This document shows positions 1-6,203 of a DNA stretch of 10,149 nucleotides, piece after piece. The notes below the pieces were generated by a model. The model was not told the DNA's origin. It saw only the letters and a list, made by a program, of their open reading frames with translations, and ran no database searches. Location: positions 1 to 10,149 of the forward strand of contig VBKY01000022.1 of the NCBI GenBank assembly GCA_005879255.1, given 5' to 3'. The DNA is from Deltaproteobacteria bacterium (GTDB taxonomy: Bacteria; Desulfobacterota_B; Binatia; UBA9968). The number at the start of each line of letters is the position of its first letter. Within the stretch, counting starts at the first letter, position 1. A program made the position numbers and the translations under genes.

Positions 1-540
1 CTTCAGCAAGCTTTACATAGCCTTTCGCCTCTAGTTCCTCAACGTACGGTGGTGCAAGCAACGTCGCGGCGACTCTTTTTGTGGTGAGCGCTTTGATCGC
101 GTTGTCGGTTACCTGCATTGCCAACAGCGTGACCTTACCGGCCTCAATGCCGTGGGCGCGTAGAATCACGCTCGTCGACATGCCTACCGCGTCGGTCAGT
201 GCCGTAACGCCGACGGTCTTGCCGATCAATGCTTCAACTGATTTGATCTCCGGCTGCGCAAGCAAAACATGGACGGGGTCCTGCTGGACATAAAATACGC
301 GCCTGAGCGGCAGCCCGCGCATGATCGCCGACGTCGCCGCGCCAGTGGTCGAAGAAAAATAAAGTTCGCCCGCGACCAGCGCCGCGATCGCGATAGGCGG
401 CGACATCATGACCAACTGTGGTTCAAGCTCTTCGAGGGCACGTGGATCGTCACTTTGGTCGGCGCTGACGCAGCGTGGGTCATGTGAGCTGCAAGCATCA
501 ACCCGACGAGTACGTGCAGAAAGATCCTGTTCGAAATCAT
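1..540 (-). pseudogene. Frameshifted NMT1/SsuA-type ABC transporter substrate-binding protein, 3' end beyond window
   Basis: The gene starts with ATG at 540, preceded by GGGTGG as a ribosome site. The first residues, MISNRIFLHVLVGLMLAAHM then THAASA, form a clear Sec signal peptide, and the mature start APTKVTIHVPSKSL is typical of NMT1-like periplasmic binding proteins. This frame stops at TGA 408-406, 44 residues in. The body continues in the next frame from about 424 to the window edge, with EPQLVMMSPPIAIAALVAG, FSSTTGAATSAIMRGLPLR, a segment reading VHVLLAQPEIKSVEALIGK, and ending YVEELEAKGYVKLAE. The part expected between KSL and EPQLV, roughly 15-25 residues from memory of the family, is missing. 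The two frames meet at a TTGAA sequence, so a small out-of-frame deletion is likely. It lies 34 bases after the AhpD-like gene and probably shared its transcript. Assembly error is the alternative. An intact relative would bind a small organic solute for import. Confidence 0.8.
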
Positions 541-574
541 ATTACCACCCGGCATATAATCTCTTTCGGGCTTG

Positions 575-1165
575 CTACTCATGAAACCGGCTCGCCGCTG
601 CAGCGGCGACTTCTTTTACCACAGGAAGCGGGCAAAAACCCTGCGCTTCGACGGCGAACACAGGATTGAACTTGCTGCGAAAATTTTCCAGCGCGACGAT
701 CGCCGCAAGCTCGACCAACTCTTCTTCCGAAAAATGCCGCTTGAGTCGGTTGAAAAAGCGGTCCGTCACACGCTTTCCCGTATAGGTCATCCGTTCGCAT
801 AGCTCCAGGGCTAATTTTTCGCGCGGCGAAAACAACTCGCTTTTCTTGTAGTTGCCCAGAGCCGCTTCCACCTTTTCCGCTGACGCGCCATTGCGCATCC
901 CACTGGATGCATTGATGTCAATTCAATACGGGCAACCGTTGATGCTGGCGGCTTTCATGCACAGCAGATGGCGCAGATCGCCGCTAATCAAACCCGACGC
1001 GAGGATTCCCGCTTGTAGCGCTTGAACGCCCTTTTGAATCGTTGGCCTTAGGCCGTATACCTTTGCAGTGTTTAGAATCGAGCCGTACTGTTTTTCCTGT
1101 TCCTCGAAAAGTTTTCTCGTTTCTTCGGATGCTTCATCCTTAGTGATGCCTTTGATTCTCAACAT
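575..1165 (-). CDS. Candidate selenoprotein: AhpD/carboxymuconolactone decarboxylase-like protein with a CxxU motif
   Basis: Read through one in-frame UGA (925-923), this gene encodes 196 residues of the AhpD-like/CMD family, whose members are alkylhydroperoxidase-type thiol redox enzymes or gamma-carboxymuconolactone decarboxylases. The helical core LRHLLCMKAASINGCPY ends at residue 80, UGA is residue 81, and the frame continues IDINASSGMRNGASAEKV and FFNRLKRHFSEEELVELAA to a C-terminal GFCPLPV. The UGA replaces the second Cys of the family CxxC, giving C78-P-Y-U81. Both sides are free of other lesions and have family-like sequence, and the total length is normal for the family. A hairpin follows the UGA (separate entry). 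ATG 1165 has AGGAG about nine bases upstream. The gene lies 43 bases after the amidohydrolase and 34 before the binding-protein pseudogene, suggesting one operon. The Asn at residue 85 stands where AhpD has a His. The alternative is a nonsense mutation in a dying gene, since neighbours do decay. A naive annotation would give two ORFs, 1165-923 and 898-575. Confidence 0.8.
894..911 (-). promoter_or_regulatory. Putative bacterial SECIS hairpin directly after the UGA codon
   Basis: In the mRNA sense, 12 bases after the UGA (925-923), GCAUCC (910-905), loop AGUG (904-901) and GGAUGC (900-895) make a perfect 6-bp stem. A U-G pair (911/894) extends it by one. UGAC (920-917) can pair with GUCA (884-881) as a possible lower helix. 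The apical loop starts 18 nt after the UGA, against about 17 in E. coli fdhF as I recall it, and has a G at its second position, as SelB-recognised loops usually do. The element lies wholly inside the coding frame. It is predicted by eye only, without an energy calculation. Confidence 0.65.
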
Positions 1166-1208
1166 TTATGGTCTCCTCTATGTGTATAATTTAGTTCACC
1201 TGCGTCTG

Positions 1209-2165
1209 TCACATGATCTTCAGTAATTTCGCCGCTGTTCCGCCAAGCATGTCGTCTTTGATTTTCGTGTCTAGCAACAAATTGCGAATTTCATCAATAT
1301 ATTCCCGCACCCCATCGACACTCTTTCCGTGCTTCGGATCGCTATTATTAAAATTTTGCGGATAGTCCGTGGCGAAAACCATGCGTTCCGGGCGAATCCC
1401 TTCGAGCGCGCAGCGCAGGGCGATGGGACTCCCCTCAAAGCCCGCCATGTCGAAGTGGAACCGGTCGAAATATTCTTCGAACGACCGCGGCAATTTGAAT
1501 CGATACGACGACCGCGCGATTCGTTCTTTGTAGCCGGTCAAACCGCCGCCGAAATGCGCGAATACGAACTGAATGTCGGGATAGCGCTCGATGACTCCGC
1601 CGGCGATGAGCCGTGTCACCGCTACTCCGAGGTCGAATTCTCGCGTGAGAATCACCGGCAATTGATAATCATTCAGTAAACCGTACCCCTTCGGCGCGAG
1701 AGCGGGATGAACAAAGATCGGAATATCAAGTTTATTCACCATATCGTAGAACGGTGTGAGCTCTTTGGCGTCCAGCGACAAGGCGTTTACTTGCGACGGT
1801 ATCGTAACGCCGACTAAACCGAGCGCGCTGATCGCGCGCTCCAGCTCTTCGAGCGCCGCCGGCCCGTCGAGCGGCGCAACATGCGCTAAGCCGACAAAGC
1901 GCCCGGGATAATTCTTTTGCGCCCGTGCCGTGCAGTCGTTGATCAACCGGCAATTTTCCAGTGTCGTGTCCCAGCCGAGGATGCAACTCTGCACTGCCAC
2001 ATCGATGCCCACGCGATCCATGTCGCGGATCTGCGCCTCGAGATCGAAGAGCTGCGCATGCACCGTCGCGTCCCGTGTTTTCACCGCCTCTTTCTTCGTC
2101 GGGTCCAAGCCGAAACGTCGTCCCACCTCTACCGGAATGTAGTGGTGCTCGAAATCGATAACCAT
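1209..2165 (-). CDS. Amidohydrolase family protein (ACMSD-like TIM-barrel metal hydrolase/decarboxylase)
   Basis: This 318-residue cytosolic protein belongs to the amidohydrolase_2 group, whose members hydrolyse or decarboxylate small carboxylated or aromatic compounds using a bound metal. Visible features are the N-terminal metal motif DFEHHYIP (His7, His8), FVHPA (His153), VFAHFGGGLTGYKERI (His204) and ATDYP (Asp267), in the order expected round the barrel. DFEHH departs slightly from the usual DxHxH. An in-frame start exists 17 codons upstream at 2216, but ATG 2165 is preferred. GGAGG lies just before it, and the family begins at the first barrel strand, which here is MVIDFEHH. It is followed after 43 bases by the candidate selenoprotein and then a solute-binding protein. 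That fits a catabolic unit for an imported compound, although the substrate cannot be read from the sequence. Confidence 0.9.
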   Translation of the reverse strand: MVIDFEHHYIPVEVGRRFGLDPTKKEAVKTRDATVHAQLFDLEAQIRDMDRVGIDVAVQSCILGWDTTLENCRLINDCTARAQKNYPGRFVGLAHVAPLDGPAALEELERAISALGLVGVTIPSQVNALSLDAKELTPFYDMVNKLDIPIFVHPALAPKGYGLLNDYQLPVILTREFDLGVAVTRLIAGGVIERYPDIQFVFAHFGGGLTGYKERIARSSYRFKLPRSFEEYFDRFHFDMAGFEGSPIALRCALEGIRPERMVFATDYPQNFNNSDPKHGKSVDGVREYIDEIRNLLLDTKIKDDMLGGTAAKLLKIM

Positions 2166-2266
2166 GATTTTCCTCCGGACTTGCCGACGCGCAGGTTTAG
2201 TGAGGACAGCGCGCAAACTCTTCCTCGGTTGATCTCCGGGTTGACCCGCAACCGTCCGCCCCGCAT
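2166..2266. other. Intergenic gap with a small imperfect hairpin
   Basis: The gap separates the sulfotransferase stop from the amidohydrolase start. A dyad at 2227-2253 pairs GGTTG with CAACC outside and CGGGT with ACCCG inside, with an ATCTC bulge on one arm. No T-run follows on the minus strand, so it does not qualify as an intrinsic terminator. It may be a weak processing structure or chance. Confidence 0.3.
2172..2176 (-). promoter_or_regulatory. Shine-Dalgarno GGAGG that sets the amidohydrolase start
   Basis: On the minus strand GGAGG is followed by AAAATC and then ATG at 2165. This decides against the in-frame upstream start at 2216, which would add 17 basic, non-family residues. Confidence 0.75.
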
Positions 2267-3226
2267 CTATTTCGGTTTAGAAACGCTTAACGACTCGAAA
2301 AGCTTTTTTAGTTTATTTGTCGAACGCTGATCACCCAAGCGAGACTGGGCCTCCGGCGATTCTACTGTTGCAGCCGATGCCGCGGGCGAGCCCTCGAAGT
2401 CTTTGAACAACTTCACGAACGCACTCACGGTTGCAGAATCCGGTTCCAGCCGATCGCCTTCAACACGAGAAAAGTGCGGTAACACTATGGCCCGGAGGCC
2501 GAGATAAAAGTGTTTGCATTCCGAAGTTACACAAGGTTCTGCCAAAAGAGTTCGAATCGCACTGGTATGATGCCGCAGCTCGGAAGCGACAGCACTATTG
2601 AGGTCTGAATCCTTGCTGGGCACTGGCAACCCACAAAATCTAAGCAAGCGCGCGATTTCACCGGAACCATTGTGAAAGAAATCTTCAAAGAACGAGAAAA
2701 TTCTTGGGCTTCCCTCTGTATCCTCAAGTGAAGCTCGCACATAGCGGTACCAAAGAGCCGGCCCTTTACGAATCGAAATATTATTTCGCGTTTCCAGCGA
2801 GCGCGCGACCTCCAGGGGATTCCGGATACAAATCACGAAACGCATGTTCGGGATAGCTTCCTTCCAAAAAGGAAGAAAAAGCGATGCTCGTGGTTCTTTC
2901 CAACCCCACGGCGAGCGACCATCGAACGTCGCCGCCAGCGCCTTGGCCTCCGACAGTAGCGGTTTAAGTCCGGGATCCAGGTGCCAGCCAGCTTGTAGTT
3001 CTGGCGGTTCACGCCAAGTTGCTTTGAAATGTTTGAGCAGCTGCCGGTCGATGTCAAGAAAACCCCGATGCTCGAAGTGTCCTAACGGATTCGTTGCATC
3101 GGCTTTCAAGAGTCGTTCAGCGGGCCCCAAGTCCAACCCACACTGGTGCAACAGCCGCGCGATCATCGACGTGCCACTGCGGTGCATGCCGACGATGCAG
3201 ACGATACTAGGCTCTACCGTTTCCAC
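2267..3226 (-). CDS. Sulfotransferase family protein (PAPS-dependent type)
   Basis: This 319-residue protein has the two nucleotide motifs of P-loop sulfotransferases. The N-terminal 5'-phosphosulfate loop is VCIVGMHRSGTSMIARLL (residues 9-26, with GMHRSGTS as the core). The 3'-phosphate motif is RFVICIRNPLEVARSLETRN (129-148). WGWKEPR at 107-113 lies between them, as in the bacterial Sulfotransfer_3-like group often found with polysaccharide or lipid modification. The acceptor cannot be predicted. The C-terminus from about residue 270 is rich in Ser, Ala, Lys and Glu and lies outside the fold. The start is GTG 3226 with no clear Shine-Dalgarno. An in-frame TAA lies nine bases before it, so the start cannot be much further upstream. 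It follows the isoaspartyl peptidase after 118 bases. No glycosyltransferase or carbohydrate gene is nearby, so it looks like a stand-alone accessory gene. Confidence 0.88.
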   Translation of the reverse strand: METVEPSIVCIVGMHRSGTSMIARLLHQCGLDLGPAERLLKADATNPLGHFEHRGFLDIDRQLLKHFKATWREPPELQAGWHLDPGLKPLLSEAKALAATFDGRSPWGWKEPRASLFLPFWKEAIPNMRFVICIRNPLEVARSLETRNNISIRKGPALWYRYVRASLEDTEGSPRIFSFFEDFFHNGSGEIARLLRFCGLPVPSKDSDLNSAVASELRHHTSAIRTLLAEPCVTSECKHFYLGLRAIVLPHFSRVEGDRLEPDSATVSAFVKLFKDFEGSPAASAATVESPEAQSRLGDQRSTNKLKKLFESLSVSKPK

Positions 3227-3344
3227 AATGTTTTACGCGCAGAATTGGCGCGGCGACGAAACTTCCCAAAGAGCCGCTACTCGAATGGTAACTACTCTCT
3301 TTTGCCTCGCGGATCAAACAAGACGGATCGCGCCTCGAAAAGAC

Positions 3345-4205
3345 TCAACTGTCTGTTGTGGGTCGGTCCGAAGCCGTGATGAAACACACCGGCATATGTG
3401 TCGTGTTGCGTGCGTAGCCGATCTTGCCGTGCCGATCGATAAGAATGAGTCCGCCGGTGCTGCCGGTTTTCTCCGCCAGCAGGGTAACAGCTTGGTCGGC
3501 GGCTGATTGCGGATCGACGCCGGCTTTCAACAGATCAACAGCCGATTTTGCCAGTACCGTGCGGATGATCGCCTCCCCCTGTCCAGTGCAGGAGGCAGCA
3601 CCGTAGTCGTCGGCGTAGGTGCCACAGCCGATGAGAGGCGAGTCGCCGACTCGACCGGGCAGCTTGTCGAAAATGCCGCCGGTCGAAGTTGCCACGGCGA
3701 GATGGCCGTTTGAATCCAAAGCGACGCAACCAACCGTGCCGTGCTTGCTCTCCCAACGTTTTTTTTCACGATCGACGATCAGCGTTTCAGACGAGCATTC
3801 GGGAAAGTCAATTTCACGTGCGAACATCAGCGCGCCTTCACCTGCGAGCATGAGATGCCGTCCGTCGTCCATGATCCGGCGCGCTAATTTGATTGGATTT
3901 TTGATTCGTGAGACCGCCGCCACAGATCCCGCGCGAAGCGAATGTCCTTCCATGATCGCTGCGTCCATTTCGACTGCGCCAAGACAATTCAATGTCGATC
4001 CAGTTCCCGCATTGAAAATCGGATTATCTTCGAGCACGACGACGGCAGACTCCGCAGCATCGGTCGCTAATCCACCTTGGATGAGAATCTTCCAGCCGGC
4101 GAGGGCCGCGGTTTTGCAGCCTTCGAGCCGGGCAGGAAGGCTATCGTCTCTAATGGGTCCGGCGCCGCCGTGGACGATGATGGAGGGCTGGAAATTGCAA
4201 TTCAT
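3345..4205 (-). CDS. Isoaspartyl peptidase / L-asparaginase (Ntn-hydrolase, plant-type family)
   Basis: The 286-residue precursor belongs to the N-terminal-nucleophile asparaginase family, which cleaves isoaspartyl dipeptides and asparagine after cutting itself. Key motifs are IIVHGGAGP at the N-terminus, NPIFNAGTGSTLN (61-73), the autoprocessing site HGTVGCVALD with Thr157 as nucleophile, STGG (174-177), GRVGDSPLIGCGTYAD (184-199) and SCTGQGE (205-211). Cleavage before Thr157 would give an alpha chain of about 17 kDa and a beta chain of about 13 kDa. It is a little shorter than E. coli IaaA, mainly in the linker before the nucleophile. ATG 4205 has a purine-rich GGTGGGGGTGAG upstream that is part of an inverted repeat. 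It lies 90 bases after the cyclase gene on the same strand, so co-transcription is possible. Confidence 0.92.
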   Translation of the reverse strand: MNCNFQPSIIVHGGAGPIRDDSLPARLEGCKTAALAGWKILIQGGLATDAAESAVVVLEDNPIFNAGTGSTLNCLGAVEMDAAIMEGHSLRAGSVAAVSRIKNPIKLARRIMDDGRHLMLAGEGALMFAREIDFPECSSETLIVDREKKRWESKHGTVGCVALDSNGHLAVATSTGGIFDKLPGRVGDSPLIGCGTYADDYGAASCTGQGEAIIRTVLAKSAVDLLKAGVDPQSAADQAVTLLAEKTGSTGGLILIDRHGKIGYARNTTHMPVCFITASDRPTTDS

Positions 4206-4210
4206 CGCGA

Positions 4211-4268
4211 TCTCACCCCCACCTCTTTCCTCCCTCGCATGCGGGGGAGGATGAAGGAGGGGGAAGCT
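4211..4268. repeat. Imperfect inverted repeat between the cyclase and asparaginase genes
   Basis: Arms of about 29 bases face each other round CGCATGCG (4236-4243). The left arm is C/T-rich (ACCCCCACCTCTTTCCTCCC) and the reverse complement of the right arm reads nearly the same, with several mismatches and one gap. On the minus strand it precedes the asparaginase start, and its G-rich arm supplies the Shine-Dalgarno region. It resembles the short palindromic elements scattered through environmental genomes. It has no T-tract, so it is not a classic terminator. Confidence 0.55.
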
Positions 4269-4295
4269 TCGTGGTCAAGCATTCCGTTGAATCAC

Positions 4296-4922
4296 TTACG
4301 CGAGCTCGCGCAACACCGCGCGGCACGGCGCGCCATCGGAACCAGCGAGTTTGACCGGTGGGCAGAATAGTTCGTAGCGCCCCGCCGGTACGTCGGACAA
4401 GTCAACGCCTTCGAGCAAGATTACGCCGTGATTGAGAAACGCCAGATGAACTGGCACCTGTTCATCGGCTGCCGCAGCGGAAAGATAATCAAGCCCAACC
4501 AGTTTGACACCGAGCTTGACGAGCGCGTCAGCGCCGTCGACGGAAAAAGGCGCAAAGCTCGGATCATACACGCCCTTTTTTAATAGATTTGAATTGCGTG
4601 TTTTGAACAGTACCCGAGTTTCACCCTGCAGTTCCGCTTTGGCGACATCCGTCGCGGTGATGCGCCTGCGGGGTTCAACGGCACAGACTCTTGCCGGCCC
4701 GATAAATGTCTCCAGCGGCAGAGACTCGATGGTGATCCCGTTGGGAACGAAATGAAACGGCGCGTCGACATGAGTGCCGGCGTGAACGCTCGTGTGGATC
4801 GACGAAGAATTATTCGCGTCCGCTCGGCTCATGCGCTTGCGCTCGATCAACTCGAGCGGCTGCGCCGTCACCCAACGTATCGACTGCGGTGAAAGGGTTA
4901 GGGAAATGTCATAGAGTTTCAC
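4296..4922 (-). CDS. Cyclase family protein (kynurenine formamidase-like metal hydrolase)
   Basis: This 208-residue protein has the hallmark of the cyclase/KynB family, HAGTHVDAPFHF (residues 47-58), whose His47, His51, Asp53 and His57 bind the active-site metals. Family-like stretches follow: VLFKTRNSN near 104-112 and LVGLDYLSAA near 140-149. Members hydrolyse N-formylkynurenine, isatin or related amides. Which one applies here cannot be told, since no other tryptophan-degradation gene is in view. The start is GTG 4922, supported by GGAGG upstream (GGAGGTAACGCCC then GTG) and by MKLYDISLTL, the usual N-terminus. It heads the group cyclase, isoaspartyl peptidase, sulfotransferase, and the gap in front is filled with repeats. 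Two of these three neighbours are amide hydrolases, which hints at breakdown of amide compounds, but this is inference. Confidence 0.92.
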   Translation of the reverse strand: MKLYDISLTLSPQSIRWVTAQPLELIERKRMSRADANNSSSIHTSVHAGTHVDAPFHFVPNGITIESLPLETFIGPARVCAVEPRRRITATDVAKAELQGETRVLFKTRNSNLLKKGVYDPSFAPFSVDGADALVKLGVKLVGLDYLSAAAADEQVPVHLAFLNHGVILLEGVDLSDVPAGRYELFCPPVKLAGSDGAPCRAVLRELA

Positions 4923-4972
4923 GGGCGTTACCTCCGACCAGGAATATTATGCTAGGCGTAACTATGTGACAA

Positions 4973-4996
4973 GTCGCCAAGAACGCAAAGTGACGG
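4973..4996 (-). repeat. Dispersed repeat unit, CTTTGCG type (inverted copy)
   Basis: On the minus strand it reads TCACTTTGCGTTCTTGGCGA, the same CTTTGCG/TTCTT word pattern as the units at 5073-5104 and 5126-5157, but in the opposite orientation. Confidence 0.5.
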
Positions 4997-5005
4997 GCCA
5001 AGCCC

Positions 5006-5048
5006 TGTCATCCCGAATGAATGTGAGGGATCTGAGAAGGATTTCTCC
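5006..5048 (+). repeat. Dispersed repeat of the TGTCATCCCGA...GGATCT type
   Basis: It starts TGTCATCCCGAATGAATG and runs to GGATTTCTCC. The opening TGTCAT(C/T)(C/T)CGA and the closing GATTTCTC match the two arms at 8885-8941 and 8992-9069, so it appears to be a third, diverged member of the same family. Confidence 0.5.
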
Positions 5049-5072
5049 TTTGCCTCGAAATGAATAGCTCCC

Positions 5073-5213
5073 CCTTGGCGCCCTTCGCGTCTTTGCGCGA
5101 GTCACTCCGATTTCTTTGATTCTGTACTTTGCGGCCCTTGCGTTCTTTGCGGCTAAATTCCGAATCCGAATCTTATCTCACTATGTGACCTTTGTGTCCT
5201 TTGTGGTCAATCA
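5073..5213 (+). repeat. Three clustered CTTTGTG/CTTTGCG repeat units (HKG-type)
   Basis: Units at 5073-5104, 5126-5157 and 5184-5213 share a short-period pattern of about nine bases, CTTTGTGTC/CTTTGTGG in the last unit and CTTTGCG/CTTGCGTT in the second. Read on the minus strand, the last unit encodes HKGHKGH after the EamA stop, a word common in translated intergenic repeats of environmental bacteria. The last unit reaches the EamA stop codon (5213-5211). Confidence 0.6.
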
Positions 5214-6086
5214 TCTTCCCAAATGAATCGCGAAATTGCCGGCGACGACGCTCAGAATACCGACGACAATTTTCCAATTGATCGATTCGACGTCGCGTAG
5301 AAATATTCTCGCTTGAATGAGCGACCACACCGGATAACTTGTCGCGATCGGCACGACGACGACTACCCGCCCCAAACTGATTGCCGTAATAATGAACAAA
5401 ATGGACAAAGTTTCGCACAATCCCGTCGCCAGGAAAGGCCCAATCGCTTGACGATTCCACACCAGGCGGTGCGACTCCGGCGAACCCGCGAGGTAAACGA
5501 GGAAACCTCCGAGCGAAACCGCACCCATCAGCGCGGCGAAAAACAAAGGCTCGTTGGCCATGGTCAGTACATAACGCCGGATTGGATGGTTTATACCGGT
5601 GAGAAAAGCTGCCCCGATGGGCAGCAACAGGTGCCAGCGGTGAAAATCGGGTATTTGTTGCTCCGGTTTCCAAGAAATCAGGATGATTCCCACGACGACA
5701 AGAACTGTCCCGACAATGATCAAAAGCGACGTTTGTTCTCCGAGAATCGTGATGGCGATCGTAGCGCTGATCAGCGGGCTCACGGATTGGAGCGCGCTGC
5801 TGCGCGAGGCACCGATCTTTGCCACGCCGGTATAGGCGAAAAGGCGAACGCCCAATTGAAAAATTCCCACAAGCGTGAAGAGTAGGATGCCGGCCATCGG
5901 AACCGCGTGGACGCCTCTGGTCAAAAGTACCGCGGTCCACAAAAGCAGATTCTGCATAAGAATCGAAACCAGCGTGACCGTGGTCGGATTGGAATAGCGC
6001 ATGCCGGCGCGGGCCGAAACGAGCGCCGACGCGTAAAGAACCGAGGTGATCAGGGCGAGAACTTGTGCCGTCGCCTCAGAGGACAT
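5211..6086 (-). CDS. EamA/DMT-superfamily transporter, ten membrane helices
   Basis: The 291-residue inner-membrane protein shows ten hydrophobic helices arranged as two EamA repeats, roughly residues 8-138 and 152-288. Typical features are the first helix AQVLALITSVLYASALVSAR, the conserved SSALQSVSPLISATIAITIL segment at the end of the first repeat, and VVVVVPIATSYPVWSLIQAR in the second. The family exports amino acids, purines, sugars or other small metabolites by proton antiport. The substrate here is unknown. ATG 6086 is used because the first helix begins a few residues later, although no clear Shine-Dalgarno precedes it. It follows the ThDP decarboxylase beta subunit after 117 bases on the same strand, so it may export a product of that enzyme. 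This is inference from position only. Confidence 0.9.
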   Translation of the reverse strand: MSSEATAQVLALITSVLYASALVSARAGMRYSNPTTVTLVSILMQNLLLWTAVLLTRGVHAVPMAGILLFTLVGIFQLGVRLFAYTGVAKIGASRSSALQSVSPLISATIAITILGEQTSLLIIVGTVLVVVGIILISWKPEQQIPDFHRWHLLLPIGAAFLTGINHPIRRYVLTMANEPLFFAALMGAVSLGGFLVYLAGSPESHRLVWNRQAIGPFLATGLCETLSILFIITAISLGRVVVVVPIATSYPVWSLIQARIFLRDVESINWKIVVGILSVVAGNFAIHLGR

Positions 6087-6115
6087 GCGAGAGTATCGGA
6101 AGCGGCGGCTGTTTT

Positions 6116-6171
6116 GAATCTAAAGTCTCGAGTCGCAGGTTGAACTCCAAACTTCGGACCCCAGACTCTAG
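6116..6171. repeat. Degenerate low-complexity repeat between decarboxylase and EamA genes
   Basis: The stretch repeats short words such as AAGTCTCGAGTCG, GAACTCCAAACTTCGG and CCAGACTCTAGG, all variations on (A)GAGTC/CCAAACT. It looks like a decayed simple repeat with no coding content. It separates the decarboxylase beta gene from EamA. Confidence 0.35.
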
Positions 6172-6203
6172 GCGATCGTGGTGTTGAGGCAAAGTCGGAA
6201 AAG

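Larger units (their letters stand above)
4923..5210. other. Gene-free gap filled with short dispersed repeats
   Basis: I see no coding region here. The gap between EamA and the cyclase gene holds at least five repeat units (given separately) in both orientations. The piece next to the cyclase start (4923-4970) is unique and would hold its promoter, but no convincing -35/-10 pair stands out. Confidence 0.6.

Noticed and set aside
81..487. Short plus-strand frames at the left edge
   Set aside because: The minus strand there encodes a recognisable solute-binding protein, so these are shadows.
555..560. TATAAT on the plus strand as a promoter
   Set aside because: No gene on the plus strand follows and no matching -35 was seen; likely chance.
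575..898. A separate 107-residue gene starting at 898
   Set aside because: It is the in-frame continuation of the gene starting at 1165; it lacks half of the fold and its start lies inside the putative SECIS hairpin.
2227..2253. Hairpin as a rho-independent terminator after the sulfotransferase gene
   Set aside because: The stem is interrupted and no T-tract follows on the transcribed strand.
2844..4254. Plus-strand frames of 220 and 211 residues (2844-3506 and 3619-4254)
   Set aside because: They oppose the sulfotransferase and asparaginase genes, which have full motifs, and show no family features themselves.
4973..5213. CRISPR-like array in the 4923-5210 gap
   Set aside because: The units differ in length, sequence and orientation and the gaps between them are uneven, so these are dispersed repeats.
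5173..5940. A 255-residue minus-strand frame overlapping EamA
   Set aside because: It is an alternate frame with Arg-rich sequence without membrane helices, whereas the EamA frame has ten clear helices.
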